Positions 34,328 to 44,186 are shown, counted from the first letter of the stretch. The stretch is DNA of 64,000 bases from Telluribacter sp035998675 (GCF_035998675.1 NZ_DASYHI010000016.1:1-64000), one strand, 5' to 3'. The notes: generated by a model not told the origin, from the letters alone. Translations and numbers: made by a program.

Positions 34328-36091
34328 TCAAGACATTTTCGGATATACTTTTTTCTTATTCATAAACCAGATACTGGCTACAAAAGCTACCAGCACCGTG
34401 GCCAGAATCATCAGGTACACATAACCCTGGGTAAAATCCGGGATAACCGAAGCCCTGCCCGCGACAATCATCTGGTACTGAGGAATTATCCAGCTAAATG
34501 TATAGGCCTGCGCCAATACAATGAGACAGATAAACAGGAGCATATAGAAACTATGTTTCACCGTAAACCGGAACAGTTCAGATTCTTTTCCTACCAGATC
34601 TCCGGCGGCAGCAGCCACGGCGATAGACTGCGGTGATATCATTTTCCCGATTACCCCACCCGATACATTGGCCGAAACAGTGACGACCGGATCAACGCCA
34701 ATGGAGGTGGCAGTGGTAGCCTGTAATTTGCCAAACAAAGCATTGGCCGACGTATCCGACCCCGTAATAAAAACCCCCAGCCAACCCAGCATGGGAGCAA
34801 AGAAGGGAAATAACACGCCCGTATTGGCCAGGGCTGCGGCCATCGTGATGCTGATGCCCGAATCATTGACGATGTAGGCAAAGCCCAATACGGCGGCAAT
34901 GGTAATAATCGGAAAGGTAAGCTGCCTGATGGTTTGTCCAAATACTTTGGCAGCCTCGTCGTATCTCATCCCTACCAGTGGAACAGAAATTAGAGCCGAC
35001 AGCAAAATGGCCGTGCCGGTAGCCGATAAATAATTAAACTTAAACAGGTGGGGGATCGCATTGCCCGTAGTATCCAGAATGGCCTCATGAAGACCCGGAA
35101 ACCCAAACTGAACCTGCCCGACGGCATTGAATACGTCCTTGATAGGTTTGGTTCCCCACGCAATGATCACGATGGTCAATAGTATAAACGGCGACCAGGC
35201 CCGGACAATCTGACCTGGTGTATAGTACACATCCGTATTGATGGTGGGAGCGGGCTCGCTGGGAAAACGCCAGGTACTTTTGGGTTTCCAGAATTTTAAC
35301 AATACAATCAAACTGACAATAGAACCAATGCCGGCAATGACATCGGGCAGCGCGGGACCCAGGGTATTGGACGAAAACCATTGTAGAAATGCAAACGAAA
35401 CGCCCGCTACGATAATGGCTGGCAGCACTTCTCTGGTTTTTCTGAACCCAGCCATAATAACGACCAGATAGAAGGGCAGAAAAACCGACAGAATCGGGAG
35501 CGTTCGCCCTACCATCTGAGAGATGGCCATTTCGGGTATAGCCGAAACCTGGGACGCTACCGTGATGGGTATCCCTACGGACCCGAAGGCCACGGGGGCA
35601 GTATTGGCAATCAGACAGATGCCGGCAGCGTACAGGGGATTGAATCCCAGACCCACCAACAGAGCTGCCGTAATGGCCACGGGGGCACCAAAACCTGCCA
35701 TTCCTTCCAGAAAAGAACCAAACGAAAAGGCTATCAGCAGCGCCTGCAGCCGGCGGTCGGAGGTGATAGAGGCCATGTAGTGCTTGATGATCTCAAACTG
35801 ACCGCTCTGTACGGTGATATTGAACAGAAAAACGGCGGTGATGATGATCCAGCATATGGGGAATAGCCCATACAGAGCGCCATTAAGGGTAGAAAGCAGG
35901 GCCAGCTTTACGGGCATACCGTAGGCCAGGATAGCAATGAGTATAGCGAGCCCCGTGGCGATCAGGCTCGCCTGATATCCTTTCATTTTCCTGATGATCA
36001 GGGCCCAGAAAATAAAAAGGATAGGTACCACAGCCAGCAACGCCGACAGGCCAATGTTGTTCAAAGGGTCAATTACCTGTTGCCAATTCAT
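34328..36091 (-). CDS. lctP: L-lactate permease (LctP family)
   Basis: 587 residues, highly hydrophobic, about 14 membrane segments. LctP-family motifs: SFGSFLEGMAGFGAPVAITA, GLGFNPLYAAGICLIANTAP and VAFGSVGIPITVA, then WLGVFITGSDTSANALFGKL and VSGGVIGKMISPQSIAVAAA. It imports L-lactate, and some members carry glycolate as well. First gene of the row lctP-lutA-lutB-lutC, with malate synthase beyond, so it feeds the LutABC oxidase. Divergent from the DUF2867 gene. Confidence 0.94.
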   Translation of the reverse strand: MNWQQVIDPLNNIGLSALLAVVPILFIFWALIIRKMKGYQASLIATGLAILIAILAYGMPVKLALLSTLNGALYGLFPICWIIITAVFLFNITVQSGQFEIIKHYMASITSDRRLQALLIAFSFGSFLEGMAGFGAPVAITAALLVGLGFNPLYAAGICLIANTAPVAFGSVGIPITVASQVSAIPEMAISQMVGRTLPILSVFLPFYLVVIMAGFRKTREVLPAIIVAGVSFAFLQWFSSNTLGPALPDVIAGIGSIVSLIVLLKFWKPKSTWRFPSEPAPTINTDVYYTPGQIVRAWSPFILLTIVIIAWGTKPIKDVFNAVGQVQFGFPGLHEAILDTTGNAIPHLFKFNYLSATGTAILLSALISVPLVGMRYDEAAKVFGQTIRQLTFPIITIAAVLGFAYIVNDSGISITMAAALANTGVLFPFFAPMLGWLGVFITGSDTSANALFGKLQATTATSIGVDPVVTVSANVSGGVIGKMISPQSIAVAAAAGDLVGKESELFRFTVKHSFYMLLFICLIVLAQAYTFSWIIPQYQMIVAGRASVIPDFTQGYVYLMILATVLVAFVASIWFMNKKKVYPKMS

Positions 36092-36345
36092 ACGTATGTT
36101 TCCCCTGTGATTTGATTAGGCTGGTACCAGGTACCAGCGGATAGGTAGTTCAGTATTTTGAGTAGTGGGCGCTTCCAGGTAAAAATTGCCCCTCAGGCCC
36201 GGGGATTTTGCAAACAGTACTTCTGATAGGAAAAGAAAATCTTTAAACGGATTTACCTGCCTGTTTTCAATTCCCTTATATTTGGTAAAGGATACTCAGC
36301 AAAGTACCTTAGGAGTTTTAACGCGTATAGGCTTATCAGTTCCCT

Positions 36346-36927
36346 ATGAAAATTCTCAGGACAATACTTCCCCCGGCTTCGGTACTTACCACAACCACCC
36401 GCAGCTACGACTATACCGATAGCTATACCGGTACATTTGAGGACAAGGACGATACCATTACCGCCGCTGATGCCTGTAAAGCTTTTTTTAGGAGTGGCCC
36501 CCAATGGGTAGGGAAGTTATTTATCCTCAGAAATAAAATCGTTGCTGTATTCGGACTAAAAACGGCTGAGGTACCTAAGAACAGGCAGCAACTACTCGAC
36601 AACTTTACCTGCAGACCGGGTGAGCAGTTGGGGCTTTTCAAAGTATATAGCCGGACGGACAACGAGGTCATTCTGGGCGAAGACGACAAACACCTTGATT
36701 TTAGAATCTCTCTGTTTGTATCGCCCCACCCGCAGGACCAGAGCAGTAAAGTACTTACCTTATCCACCACAGTAGTGTTTCATAACTGGCTGGGGCGGCT
36801 CTATTTTTTACCGGTCAAACCCTTTCATAAACTCATAGTACCTGCTATGCTGAAAGGTATTGTGAAGCAACTGGAAAAGGAAGCGGGGAGTAAAGACTTC
36901 ACCACAAAAGCTAACTCCTATTCATGA
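36346..36927 (+). CDS. DUF2867-family protein
   Basis: 193 residues, soluble, with a START-like pattern seen in DUF2867 proteins. The FFRSGPQWVGKLFILRN segment at residues about 47-63 is followed by DKHLDFRISLFVSP and STTVVFHNWLGRLYFLPVKP, ending in HKLIVPAMLKGIVKQLEK. Family function is unknown; a hydrophobic ligand pocket is likely. It stands alone, divergent from lctP. Confidence 0.8.
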   Translation: MKILRTILPPASVLTTTTRSYDYTDSYTGTFEDKDDTITAADACKAFFRSGPQWVGKLFILRNKIVAVFGLKTAEVPKNRQQLLDNFTCRPGEQLGLFKVYSRTDNEVILGEDDKHLDFRISLFVSPHPQDQSSKVLTLSTTVVFHNWLGRLYFLPVKPFHKLIVPAMLKGIVKQLEKEAGSKDFTTKANSYS

Positions 36928-37095
36928 GGAGTCAGAAACGGCAGGATTAAAAATTATGGTGAAAGTACTTACTCAATAAAAAGTAAAGTCAGCCCGATTA
37001 AATTACTCAACAAGCTTCCATTATATAGGCTAAGTAGGTAAACAACTCTTATGATTTTTATAAGTAAATTGTGGCCTTTCCATATACAAATCCAG

Positions 37096-38064
37096 ATGAA
37101 CAACTTATTCCAAACCAAACCTCACTACTTTACCCGATCCCTACTGGTATCGGCTCTTACTTTGCTTTGTGCACTTTTGATTGGTAATGCCCAGGCCAAT
37201 CCACTGGCTACTCCGCTGGAAGGCAGGTGGGATATTACGGTAGACATGAACGGCAAGCCAGCCCCTTCGTGGCTGGAAGTGACCCATTCAGGCAACAAGA
37301 CCCTGGTAGGCCGGTTCGTATCGGTTTCGGGTAGCGCCCGTCCTATTTCGGAAGTACAATTCAAAGACGGCAAATTTGGGTTTACGATTCCTCCCCAGTG
37401 GGAAAGAGGCGAAGGAGACTTTTCGCTGGAAGGTACCCTGCAGGGCGAAAAGATAAGTGGTACGATTACCACGCCCGACGGAAAAACCTACAACTGGACC
37501 GGCGTTCGGGCTCCTTCCCTCCGAAAAACTACTCAGCCTGCCTGGGGTACGCCTATCAAACTGACCGAAGGCAATACCATCAAAGGCTGGCACACCGTAG
37601 GTACCAACCAGTGGACAATTCAAAACGGAGTATTGAAAAGTGAGAAATCCGGCGCGAACCTTATCACGGATCAAAAATTCAACGATTTTAAACTGCACGC
37701 GGAGTTTCGGATACCCAAAGGAAGCAACAGCGGCGTGTACCTGCGCGGCCGGTACGAGGTACAGGTGACCGACGGCAAAGGGCTTGAACCCTCCTTTGGT
37801 GAACTCGGCGGAGTGTACGGTTTTATTGCCCCCAGTGAAATGGTAGCCAAAGAGCCGGGCGAGTGGCAGAGCTTTGACGTTACGCTGGTTGGACGAATGA
37901 TTACCCTGGATGTCAATGGCAAACGGGTCATTACCAATCAGGAGATACCAGGTATTACCGGGGGAGCCCTCGACAGCAACGAAGGAGAACCCGGCCCCAT
38001 CTACATCCAGGGCGACCACGGCCCGGTGGAGTACCGCAACATTATCATTACGCCGGCGAAGTAA
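37096..38064 (+). CDS. Secreted DUF1080 (3-keto-disaccharide hydrolase-like) protein
   Basis: 322 residues from the ATG at 37096, which places the signal peptide (LLVSALTLLCALLIGNAQA) properly; an upstream in-frame ATG at 37051 adds 15 unlikely residues. A first beta domain (LEGRWDITVDMNGKPAPSW) is followed by a concanavalin-like DUF1080 domain (IKGWHTVGTNQWTIQNGVLK, FKLHAEFRIPKGSNSGVYLR, GRYEVQVTDGKG, ends GPVEYRNIIITPAK). Members act on keto- or other glycosides outside the cytoplasm. Followed by a terminator. Confidence 0.85.
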   Translation: MNNLFQTKPHYFTRSLLVSALTLLCALLIGNAQANPLATPLEGRWDITVDMNGKPAPSWLEVTHSGNKTLVGRFVSVSGSARPISEVQFKDGKFGFTIPPQWERGEGDFSLEGTLQGEKISGTITTPDGKTYNWTGVRAPSLRKTTQPAWGTPIKLTEGNTIKGWHTVGTNQWTIQNGVLKSEKSGANLITDQKFNDFKLHAEFRIPKGSNSGVYLRGRYEVQVTDGKGLEPSFGELGGVYGFIAPSEMVAKEPGEWQSFDVTLVGRMITLDVNGKRVITNQEIPGITGGALDSNEGEPGPIYIQGDHGPVEYRNIIITPAK

Positions 38065-38083
38065 GCTATCTGGTTAGGAATTC

Positions 38084-38124
38084 AAACAAAACACCTGTCT
38101 CCGTTGGGGGCAGGTGTTTTGTTT
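38084..38124. terminator. Terminator after the DUF1080 gene
   Basis: AAACAAAACACCTG (38084-38097) pairs with its complement at 38111-38124 across a 13-nt loop, ending in a T-rich arm. Confidence 0.85.
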
Positions 38125-38175
38125 TGGGTGTTGTATCTATTTTCTGCGTATCTTGCTTTTGCATAAACCACCCCA

Positions 38176-39229
38176 ATGAACCTCTCTGACCCTGACTACA
38201 AAGCCTGGCTCCGCGAACTTAAATCGAAGATTCGATCTGTACAACTCAAAGCCGCCGTAGCGGTCAATTCCGCCCTGATTGAGTTCTATTGGGAATTGGG
38301 AAAAATGATTGACGAAAAGCACACGGGCTACGGCAATCAGTTTCTGGATAGGTTGTCTAAAGATCTGAAAGCTGAGTTCCCAGAGATGAAGGGGCTGTCC
38401 TATCGAAATCTCGCATTTTGCCGCCAATTTTACCAATTTTATTCATCGTCAATTTTGCAACAGCCTGTTGCCGAATTCATACAACAGGCGGTTGGACAAA
38501 TTCCCTGGGGACATAATATATTGATTTTTAGCAAATCAGCTGATGTAAATGAGGCAAACTTCTATCTAAACCAAACGCTGGAAAACAACTGGAGTCGGGA
38601 TGTACTGGCCTTACAGATTAAATCCCACCTCTACGAACGACAGGGTAAGGCTATTACGAATTTCAGGCATACGCTCCCCACGCCCCAGTCGGAGTTAGCC
38701 GAGCAAACCCTCAAAGACCCTTACATCTTTGAATTCCTGACCTTGGCGGGGCCGTACAAGGAGAAGGACATTGAAAACCAACTGGTAGCCCACGTGACAA
38801 AGTTTCTGCTGGAATTGGGCAAAGGCTTCGCGTTTCTGGGGCAGCAGTACCACCTCGAAGTAGCCGGAAATGACTACTACCTCGACCTGCTCTTTTACCA
38901 CACCAAGCTAAAATGCCATGTGGTGATAGAACTGAAAAATACCCGATTCATTCCCGAATACGCTGGGAAACTTAATCGCTCCGGCGCCCCGGTTTTATTT
39001 GTCAGCAGTGGATAGTTTAGTAAAAGAACCGGACGACAAACCTACGATTGGCATCCTGCTGTGCCGCGACAAAAACAGCATTGAGGCCGAGTTCGCCCTA
39101 CAGGATATTAACAAACCTATGGGGGTAAGTGAGTTTCAATTTACGGAAGTACTGCCAGACGAGCTAAAAAGTAGCCTGCCGACCGTGGAGGAAATTGAGC
39201 AGGAGTTGCGGGGGATTGGGAATGATTAA
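38176..39229 (+). pseudogene. YhcG/DUF1016 PDDEXK nuclease gene broken by a 16-bp insertion
   Basis: The N-terminal DUF1016 domain (SALIEFYWELGKMIDEKH, GLSYRNLAFCRQFY, LENNWSRDVLALQIKS) and the nuclease domain with DYYLDLLFYHTKLKCHVVIELK-type core (Asp and Glu-x-Lys present) are intact up to EYAGKLN. There a 16-bp GC-rich stretch (38977-38992, cgctccggcgccccgg) interrupts the sequence. Removing it joins GKLN to FYLSAVDSLVKEPDDKPTIG, the family's normal continuation, in frame to the stop at 39229. With the insertion the protein ends at 39015 after 279 residues, lacking the last quarter. Such proteins are linked to DNA repair, recombination or phage defence. The truncated protein keeps its catalytic residues, so partial function cannot be excluded. 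Confidence 0.9.
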
Positions 39230-39256
39230 AAAGTCAAAGACTTGGATTGTGGTTTG

Positions 39257-39301
39257 CCACCGGCGGCCGACGCACGGTTACAAACCGGCGGTAGCGGGGG
39301 C
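39257..39301 (+). repeat. REP-like element, left copy flanking a low-GC gene
   Basis: Contains GGCCGACGCA, the hairpin CGGTT-ACA-AACCG (39275-39287) and then GGTAGCGGGGG. An inverted, diverged copy with the same order of parts lies at 39770-39822. Confidence 0.65.
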
Positions 39302-39369
39302 ATAAATGTAAAAATTAAACTTATTATTATTAACTATCATTAAAATTTAGTAACATTAATTTCTTAGTA

Positions 39370-39708
39370 ATGGGAATTCATAGTCAATATAATCTTGAGT
39401 TTGGCAAGATTAAACATAACAATTGGGTTGAATATAGATGTTATACAAATAATATAGCATATAGGAGGCTGGCAGAAAAATTAAGAATAATGCATCCTGT
39501 TGAATGTGAGGGTTTAATAGAAGACATTGAACTGGCAGAATCTCAACAATATTTTGAAGAATATTTTTCCTTAAATAGAAGTGGTGCAAGTGATGATGAA
39601 GAAATCAAAATTGATCCACCTAATATAATTATCGATAAAGTCCTATCCATTCCATTTAATGATATGAAACTTCTATTGCAAGAATGGTTAGATTTTATTC
39701 GAAAATAA
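39370..39708 (+). CDS. Low-GC hypothetical protein
   Basis: 112 residues, soluble, acidic at the C-terminal half, with no signal peptide or known motif (MGIHSQYNLEFGKIKHNNW; PPNIIIDKVLSIPFNDMKLL). Base composition is clearly more AT-rich than neighbouring genes, and codons ending in A/T dominate, which suggests recent acquisition. It is bracketed by REP-like elements in opposite orientation. Its size and acidity would fit an immunity or antitoxin-type protein, but no partner gene is present, so this is only a guess. Confidence 0.6.
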   Translation: MGIHSQYNLEFGKIKHNNWVEYRCYTNNIAYRRLAEKLRIMHPVECEGLIEDIELAESQQYFEEYFSLNRSGASDDEEIKIDPPNIIIDKVLSIPFNDMKLLLQEWLDFIRK

Positions 39709-39769
39709 TGATGCCCCTATCTTAATTATCTTTAAAAAGTTAAGCCAAACTTTCAGGTTGTGAATTCCC

Positions 39770-39822
39770 TCCGCTAACCCTGATTTGTAATCAGGACGGT
39801 CGGCCGCAGCCGTTGCATCAAA
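39770..39822 (-). repeat. REP-like element, right copy (inverted) flanking the low-GC gene
   Basis: Read on the minus strand: GCGGCCGACCG, then the hairpin CCTGATT-ACA-AATCAGG (39779-39795), then GTTAGCGGAGGG. This is the same arrangement as the left copy at 39257-39301, in opposite orientation. Confidence 0.65.
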
Positions 39823-39861
39823 TAGCGTTTTCAACGCAAATTCAGTAACTCACTCCAAAAA

Positions 39862-41913
39862 TCACCTCCCCAAAACCACCTTATTACTATTCCGATAAGG
39901 TACCACCATTTTCCAGGTCTTACTATTAGCACTTACCTCCACCTCTACCCCCTCCTCATTTTCAGCAAGTACCCTGGCCTGTACCCGTGGCATCGCGCCT
40001 TCGGAAGGAAATAGTAGCCATACAAACGTCTGATCGCGGGTGATATTTGTGCTATAAATGGTGGCCGTATTGGGCATATACACATTGTATTCCGGGCTGT
40101 ACCAACCTTGTATCTCCGGCTGCTCCTGCCCTTTTACAAAACGAATATCCATTTTCGGGTTGCCAACGGGTACCACCACCAGATTTCCTTTGGCGTTGTT
40201 GGTTTTGATGGCGTTCCCGTCCTGGGTTACCGTGCAGTCGGGATGCCAATGCCACAGGGTTTCTACTTTTCGGGGCTTGTCGGTCTGGATGCGGTCTACC
40301 ACCACCCAAAACTCTCCCCGTACATACAGCAGCGCGCGGGTGTGGCTGGCGGTACCCTCCACATTTTTGAAGTCAGCAAAGCGGTTAGTCGCATAGTCAA
40401 ATTCGGGGGTGATTTTTATATGGCTCTCATCCAGGGCTTCATCGGCCAGTTTGGGGCTGGGGTTTTGTCCGTTCCCATCAAGCAAAACCAAATTATGTCC
40501 GGCACTCCCGGTGGCGTAGGGTCGGAACTTTTGGGCTACCTCGCCGGTATAGGCAAACCGCCCGGCATCCACGAGCAGATCACGACCATAGGCGGAGACC
40601 GAAATATGTAACTTGTCGCTGTGCTGGTGCCCGCTTCCCCAGGGGCCAATATCAAAAAACGACCAGTGTGCCTGGGCATCGTAGCCAGACCGGGAAACTA
40701 ACTGACCCGCCCACGGGAAAAAGTACGATGGTTCCTGTGCTGGTTTGGTACCGCTTTGCCCGTTGGAAGCCAGGTAGGCCCACTCGGGTTTGTTATATTT
40801 TTGGGCCGCCTTCATTAGCAATTCCCGGTCGCTGCCCCGGTCGCCGTCGTTGTTCAGAATACGGTACCCGTCGGGACGTACCGCCCGGGCTATGTAATCG
40901 TACATGCTCACGATGGTCTGATTGAAAAAGTCGGGCAGAGGGCGGTTGGCCCGGTCACAGATGTCTTTGAACAATTCGAAATTAGCCAACGCTACGTTGT
41001 GGTAGTGCGAGGTGAGCTCGGTCTGAATGCCGTCGGGATATACCTGTCCCTTCATGCTTTCGGTCATGGTGGCGATGGCGTAGGTGAGCCATTCGTCCGA
41101 ATTTTTATATTCCGGAAAATTGGTGGCGGCGGTAGCCAGGGCCGAAATTTCCATCGTCAGCCAGTTATTGCCGGCGTGGAAGTACCGGTTATAATGGGCG
41201 TGGTCGGGCATACTACTCAACATTAAAAGCTGCGTGGCCGGGGAGAGATAGGGACTGTTGATAAGCCCGTAGAAGATACGTGACCAACCCTTTACCCGGG
41301 CGGCTACTTCCAGTCCGCGCCAAACCGAAGTACTACTTTTTGCGGCGGGATAAGGCATACTTTTAATAATAAAGTCCCGCAGGAAAGCATCAATGTACCG
41401 GGCATACTTGGGGTTACCGGTTTCCATATACGCGTTGTATACTTCCGCCAGTTGGGAGTGCCGGTTGGAGAGCCAGGCCCATTCCTTGTCGTTGTTTGGT
41501 CCTTTGTAGTACCAGTCTCGGTGCCCGTCGGCCAGGTAGGGTACTTGTCCGCGTACATTTTGTACGTAGAACACGTTTTTCAGGATCGTGTCCGCATCCG
41601 CCACAGTTCGGTTAGTGGCAGACGGTTGGGCTTTTCGGAGGTACGAAGCAGTATTGCCGTTCTTATAGTAGGCCAACAGGTGTTTACAGGCCTGCACCAA
41701 ATCACCATTACTATGCGCCTGTTTCACCTTCTCCATGCCCGGCGTATCCAGATCAAACTGGTCCAGCATCGTCTTCATAGTTTCCGGCATGTAGGAACAT
41801 AGATCCTCAACGGTAGTGAGCTCCTGCCACTTTTTCTGAGCAAAAGTATCTGCGGAGATCAGGACGAAAAAGATAAATAGCAGCAGGGGTTTGGAAGAGA
41901 TTGTGGGCTTCAT
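39862..41913 (-). CDS. Heparinase II/III-family polysaccharide lyase
   Basis: 683 residues from the ATG at 41913, which starts the signal peptide (SKPLLLFIFFVLISADTFAQ); upstream in-frame codons add 29 implausible residues. An N-terminal alginate-lyase/toroid domain (WAWLSNRHSQLAEVYNAYME, FHAGNNWLTMEISALATAA, PDGIQTELTSHYHNVALANF) is followed by the heparinase II/III C-terminal domain (WGSGHQHSDKLHISVSAYG, DLLVDAGRFAYTG). The His/Tyr catalytic set expected for these lyases lies in SHYHN and GHQHSDKL. Probably degrades an acidic polysaccharide in the periplasm; which one cannot be told. Confidence 0.88.
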   Translation of the reverse strand: MKPTISSKPLLLFIFFVLISADTFAQKKWQELTTVEDLCSYMPETMKTMLDQFDLDTPGMEKVKQAHSNGDLVQACKHLLAYYKNGNTASYLRKAQPSATNRTVADADTILKNVFYVQNVRGQVPYLADGHRDWYYKGPNNDKEWAWLSNRHSQLAEVYNAYMETGNPKYARYIDAFLRDFIIKSMPYPAAKSSTSVWRGLEVAARVKGWSRIFYGLINSPYLSPATQLLMLSSMPDHAHYNRYFHAGNNWLTMEISALATAATNFPEYKNSDEWLTYAIATMTESMKGQVYPDGIQTELTSHYHNVALANFELFKDICDRANRPLPDFFNQTIVSMYDYIARAVRPDGYRILNNDGDRGSDRELLMKAAQKYNKPEWAYLASNGQSGTKPAQEPSYFFPWAGQLVSRSGYDAQAHWSFFDIGPWGSGHQHSDKLHISVSAYGRDLLVDAGRFAYTGEVAQKFRPYATGSAGHNLVLLDGNGQNPSPKLADEALDESHIKITPEFDYATNRFADFKNVEGTASHTRALLYVRGEFWVVVDRIQTDKPRKVETLWHWHPDCTVTQDGNAIKTNNAKGNLVVVPVGNPKMDIRFVKGQEQPEIQGWYSPEYNVYMPNTATIYSTNITRDQTFVWLLFPSEGAMPRVQARVLAENEEGVEVEVSANSKTWKMVVPYRNSNKVVLGR

Positions 41914-42169
41914 TGTAGTATGGTTCTGAGAATTTAAGCGGTATCTAATACTTTCCAGGAAAGACTGATAGAACGAATTGAGAGGTACTAAAAAAAGCAA
42001 AGCATGAGGCTATTCTACTTCCAGTACTACGTAGAGGAAGGAGCAAGGGTACCTCGAAGACTAGAAAAGAAAGCTCTCCTCTTAGTAGTGAATTGAACAA
42101 AGCAATTTCTCAAACAAAACTCCTACCTTGCTTTTCTGTAAACCATCCTATCCTAAAAACCCTTCGACA

Positions 42170-42631
42170 ATGAATCGTACATCTACCTACTTTGCTCTTT
42201 TATTCACCGGCCTCTCCCTATCGTGCAGCACCAATTCCGATCAACTTCCCATTGAGGGTACCTGGGAGTTGATTTCGGCCACGACCATGGAAGGGGATAC
42301 CGCTTTTTCGACCTTTGATTCCGGGCGCAGTATGATCAAGATCCTGAACCAAACCCACTTCGCTTTCCTGAATCACGCGTTGGATGCCAAAAAGGATTCT
42401 ACCGCAGCTTACTCGGCCGGTGGGGGCGACTATACCCTGGTGGATAGTACCTATACGGAGCACTTGAATTACTACAGTGACCCCGCCTGGGAAAACCACA
42501 CCTTCCAGTTTGTCGTCAAAATCCAGAATGATACTCTGATCCAGAAAGGCGTTGAAAAAGTAGAGGAACTGGGCATTGACCGGATTATTATAGAGAAGTA
42601 CAAGCGTGTAAAAGCAGAGCCACAGCAGTGA
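42170..42631 (+). CDS. Small lipocalin-like lipoprotein
   Basis: 153 residues from the ATG at 42170. The signal segment TYFALLFTGLSLSC ends in a lipobox Cys. The mature protein begins LPIEGTWELISATTMEGD, the typical opening strand of lipocalin-like Bacteroidota lipoproteins, and continues with beta strands up to IDRIIIEKYKRV. Ligand unknown. It is the first plus-strand gene after the heparinase-type gene, divergent from it. Confidence 0.7.
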   Translation: MNRTSTYFALLFTGLSLSCSTNSDQLPIEGTWELISATTMEGDTAFSTFDSGRSMIKILNQTHFAFLNHALDAKKDSTAAYSAGGGDYTLVDSTYTEHLNYYSDPAWENHTFQFVVKIQNDTLIQKGVEKVEELGIDRIIIEKYKRVKAEPQQ

Positions 42632-42761
42632 TCTAAGCTTGACTATTTCATTCCAAGCCGGTACCTAGCCCCACCAACTCCCTGATTTACCACTCATCCC
42701 GAAAGAGTTGGGGTCTTACCCCTATTGCTCTATTTTTGAGAAGAACCAGTCCTGCTACTCC

Positions 42762-44186
42762 ATGAGAACGCTACCCCTCAACCGGGATTTTTACCTCTTT
42801 GCCAACATATTTCTGGGCGTGTCCGTAGGGGCCGGTTTACTGCAGGGGTTGCTGAGTCTGTGGGCGGGGCCTCATTTCTTGTCACTACCTACCCTGACGG
42901 TATGGCTATCGGGCATGTACATCCTAATGCTGGTGACCTAATTGCTCTTACTCAACTACTATTACGCCAGGGGGTATCGCTTCACTTTTACGTCGGGAAT
43001 GTTTCTTCTACTGGCTATCACCTTTCAGGTTGGCGTTATACTCGCAGTTCGGCTACGGGGGGAGCTACGGAACTTGTTTGTACCGGCTACGCTGCTGGTC
43101 GTAGGGGCGGGTCTGCTGCATGGGGTCAGTCTGCTGGCGTCCCGGGCCAGGGAGAGAGGCTGGCTCAGGGCAGCCGGGATGGGTATCCTCTTTATGTATA
43201 CTATCATAGTGGCATCTTTTATTGGGATGATCAGTACTCAGAATGTAGCCATGCAGGGTACCCTGCAAAAAATCGTAGAATGGGCTTCGCTGATAAATAG
43301 TATGGTTCCCATTCTGTTTATCCTGAATTTTCGGGAGGAGATCCGGCATCTGCCGACCCAAGAGGTACTACCACCTTTTCCAAAGGCAACAGGTGGTATG
43401 CTAGGCTTTCTGACTTTAGCCTCTATAGGATTTACGCTGTTTTTCGGACTTAGGCTAGCCTCCGCCACTTACCAGAATATGCACGCCTCGCCCGAAGGAA
43501 AAGCCCTGGCCCAAACCTTCGAAGCCCATACCTACGTAAACGCCCGGGGTGAAAAGCTACAGTATCGCCTGCTGAAACCGCTGGATTACGATTCGACGCA
43601 GAAGTACCCGCTGGTGGTATGCCTGCACGGGGGCGGTGGCTGGGGTACCGATAACATCCGGCAAATTGATGGTTCGTGGGAAGCGAAGACACTGTCCGAG
43701 CCGGGGAATCGGAAAAAGTACCCCGCCTTTCTGTTTGTACCGCAATGTCCGCCCAATGCCAGCTGGGGCGGCCTGCCCCGCCTGCCTGTCGTGGATTCTC
43801 TTGTTTTTGAAACGATAAGTTCACTTGAAGAAGAGTATTCCATTGATGAAAAAAGGCGGTACGTAGGGGGTGGCTCACTGGGTGGCTACGGTACCTGGCA
43901 TTTTATTGGTACCCGTCCGGACTTGTTTGCCGCCGCTCTGCCCATTTGTGGCGAAGGCAATCCGGCCCTGGCCCCTAACATGGTGGAGGTACCGGTCTGG
44001 GCCTTCCACGGACGGCTGGATAAAAACGTTCCGGTCAGTGGCTCACGGGATGTGATTGAGGCCATCCGAAAAGCGGGAGGTACGCCCCGCTACACGGAAT
44101 TTCCGGACCGGGGACACGACATCTGGAAGCAGGTCAATGATACACCGGGGGTACTGGACTGGCTCTTTGCCCAGCAACGGGAGTAG
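42762..44186 (+). pseudogene. Membrane-domain/esterase fusion gene interrupted by an in-frame TAA
   Basis: From the ATG at 42762 the protein starts with two membrane segments (FANIFLGVSVGAGLLQG and LPTLTVWLSGMYILMLVT), then meets TAA at 42939-42941. The same frame continues without another stop for 414 codons: more membrane helices (SGMFLLLAITFQVGVILAV, FVPATLLVVGAGLLHGVSLL), then a soluble alpha/beta-hydrolase domain. That domain has YPLVVCLHGGGGWG, nucleophile motif GGSLGGYGTW, Asp in FHGRLDKNVPV and His in PDRGHDIW. The stop falls inside a membrane helix, and no plausible start follows it closely, so one gene of about 475 codons is broken. Sequencing error is the alternative. The intact form would be a membrane-anchored esterase/peptidase. 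Confidence 0.75.

Noticed and set aside
38977..38992. Programmed frameshift in the YhcG-like gene
   Set aside because: A 16-bp insertion, not a slippery heptamer, separates the frames; no pseudoknot-like structure is evident.
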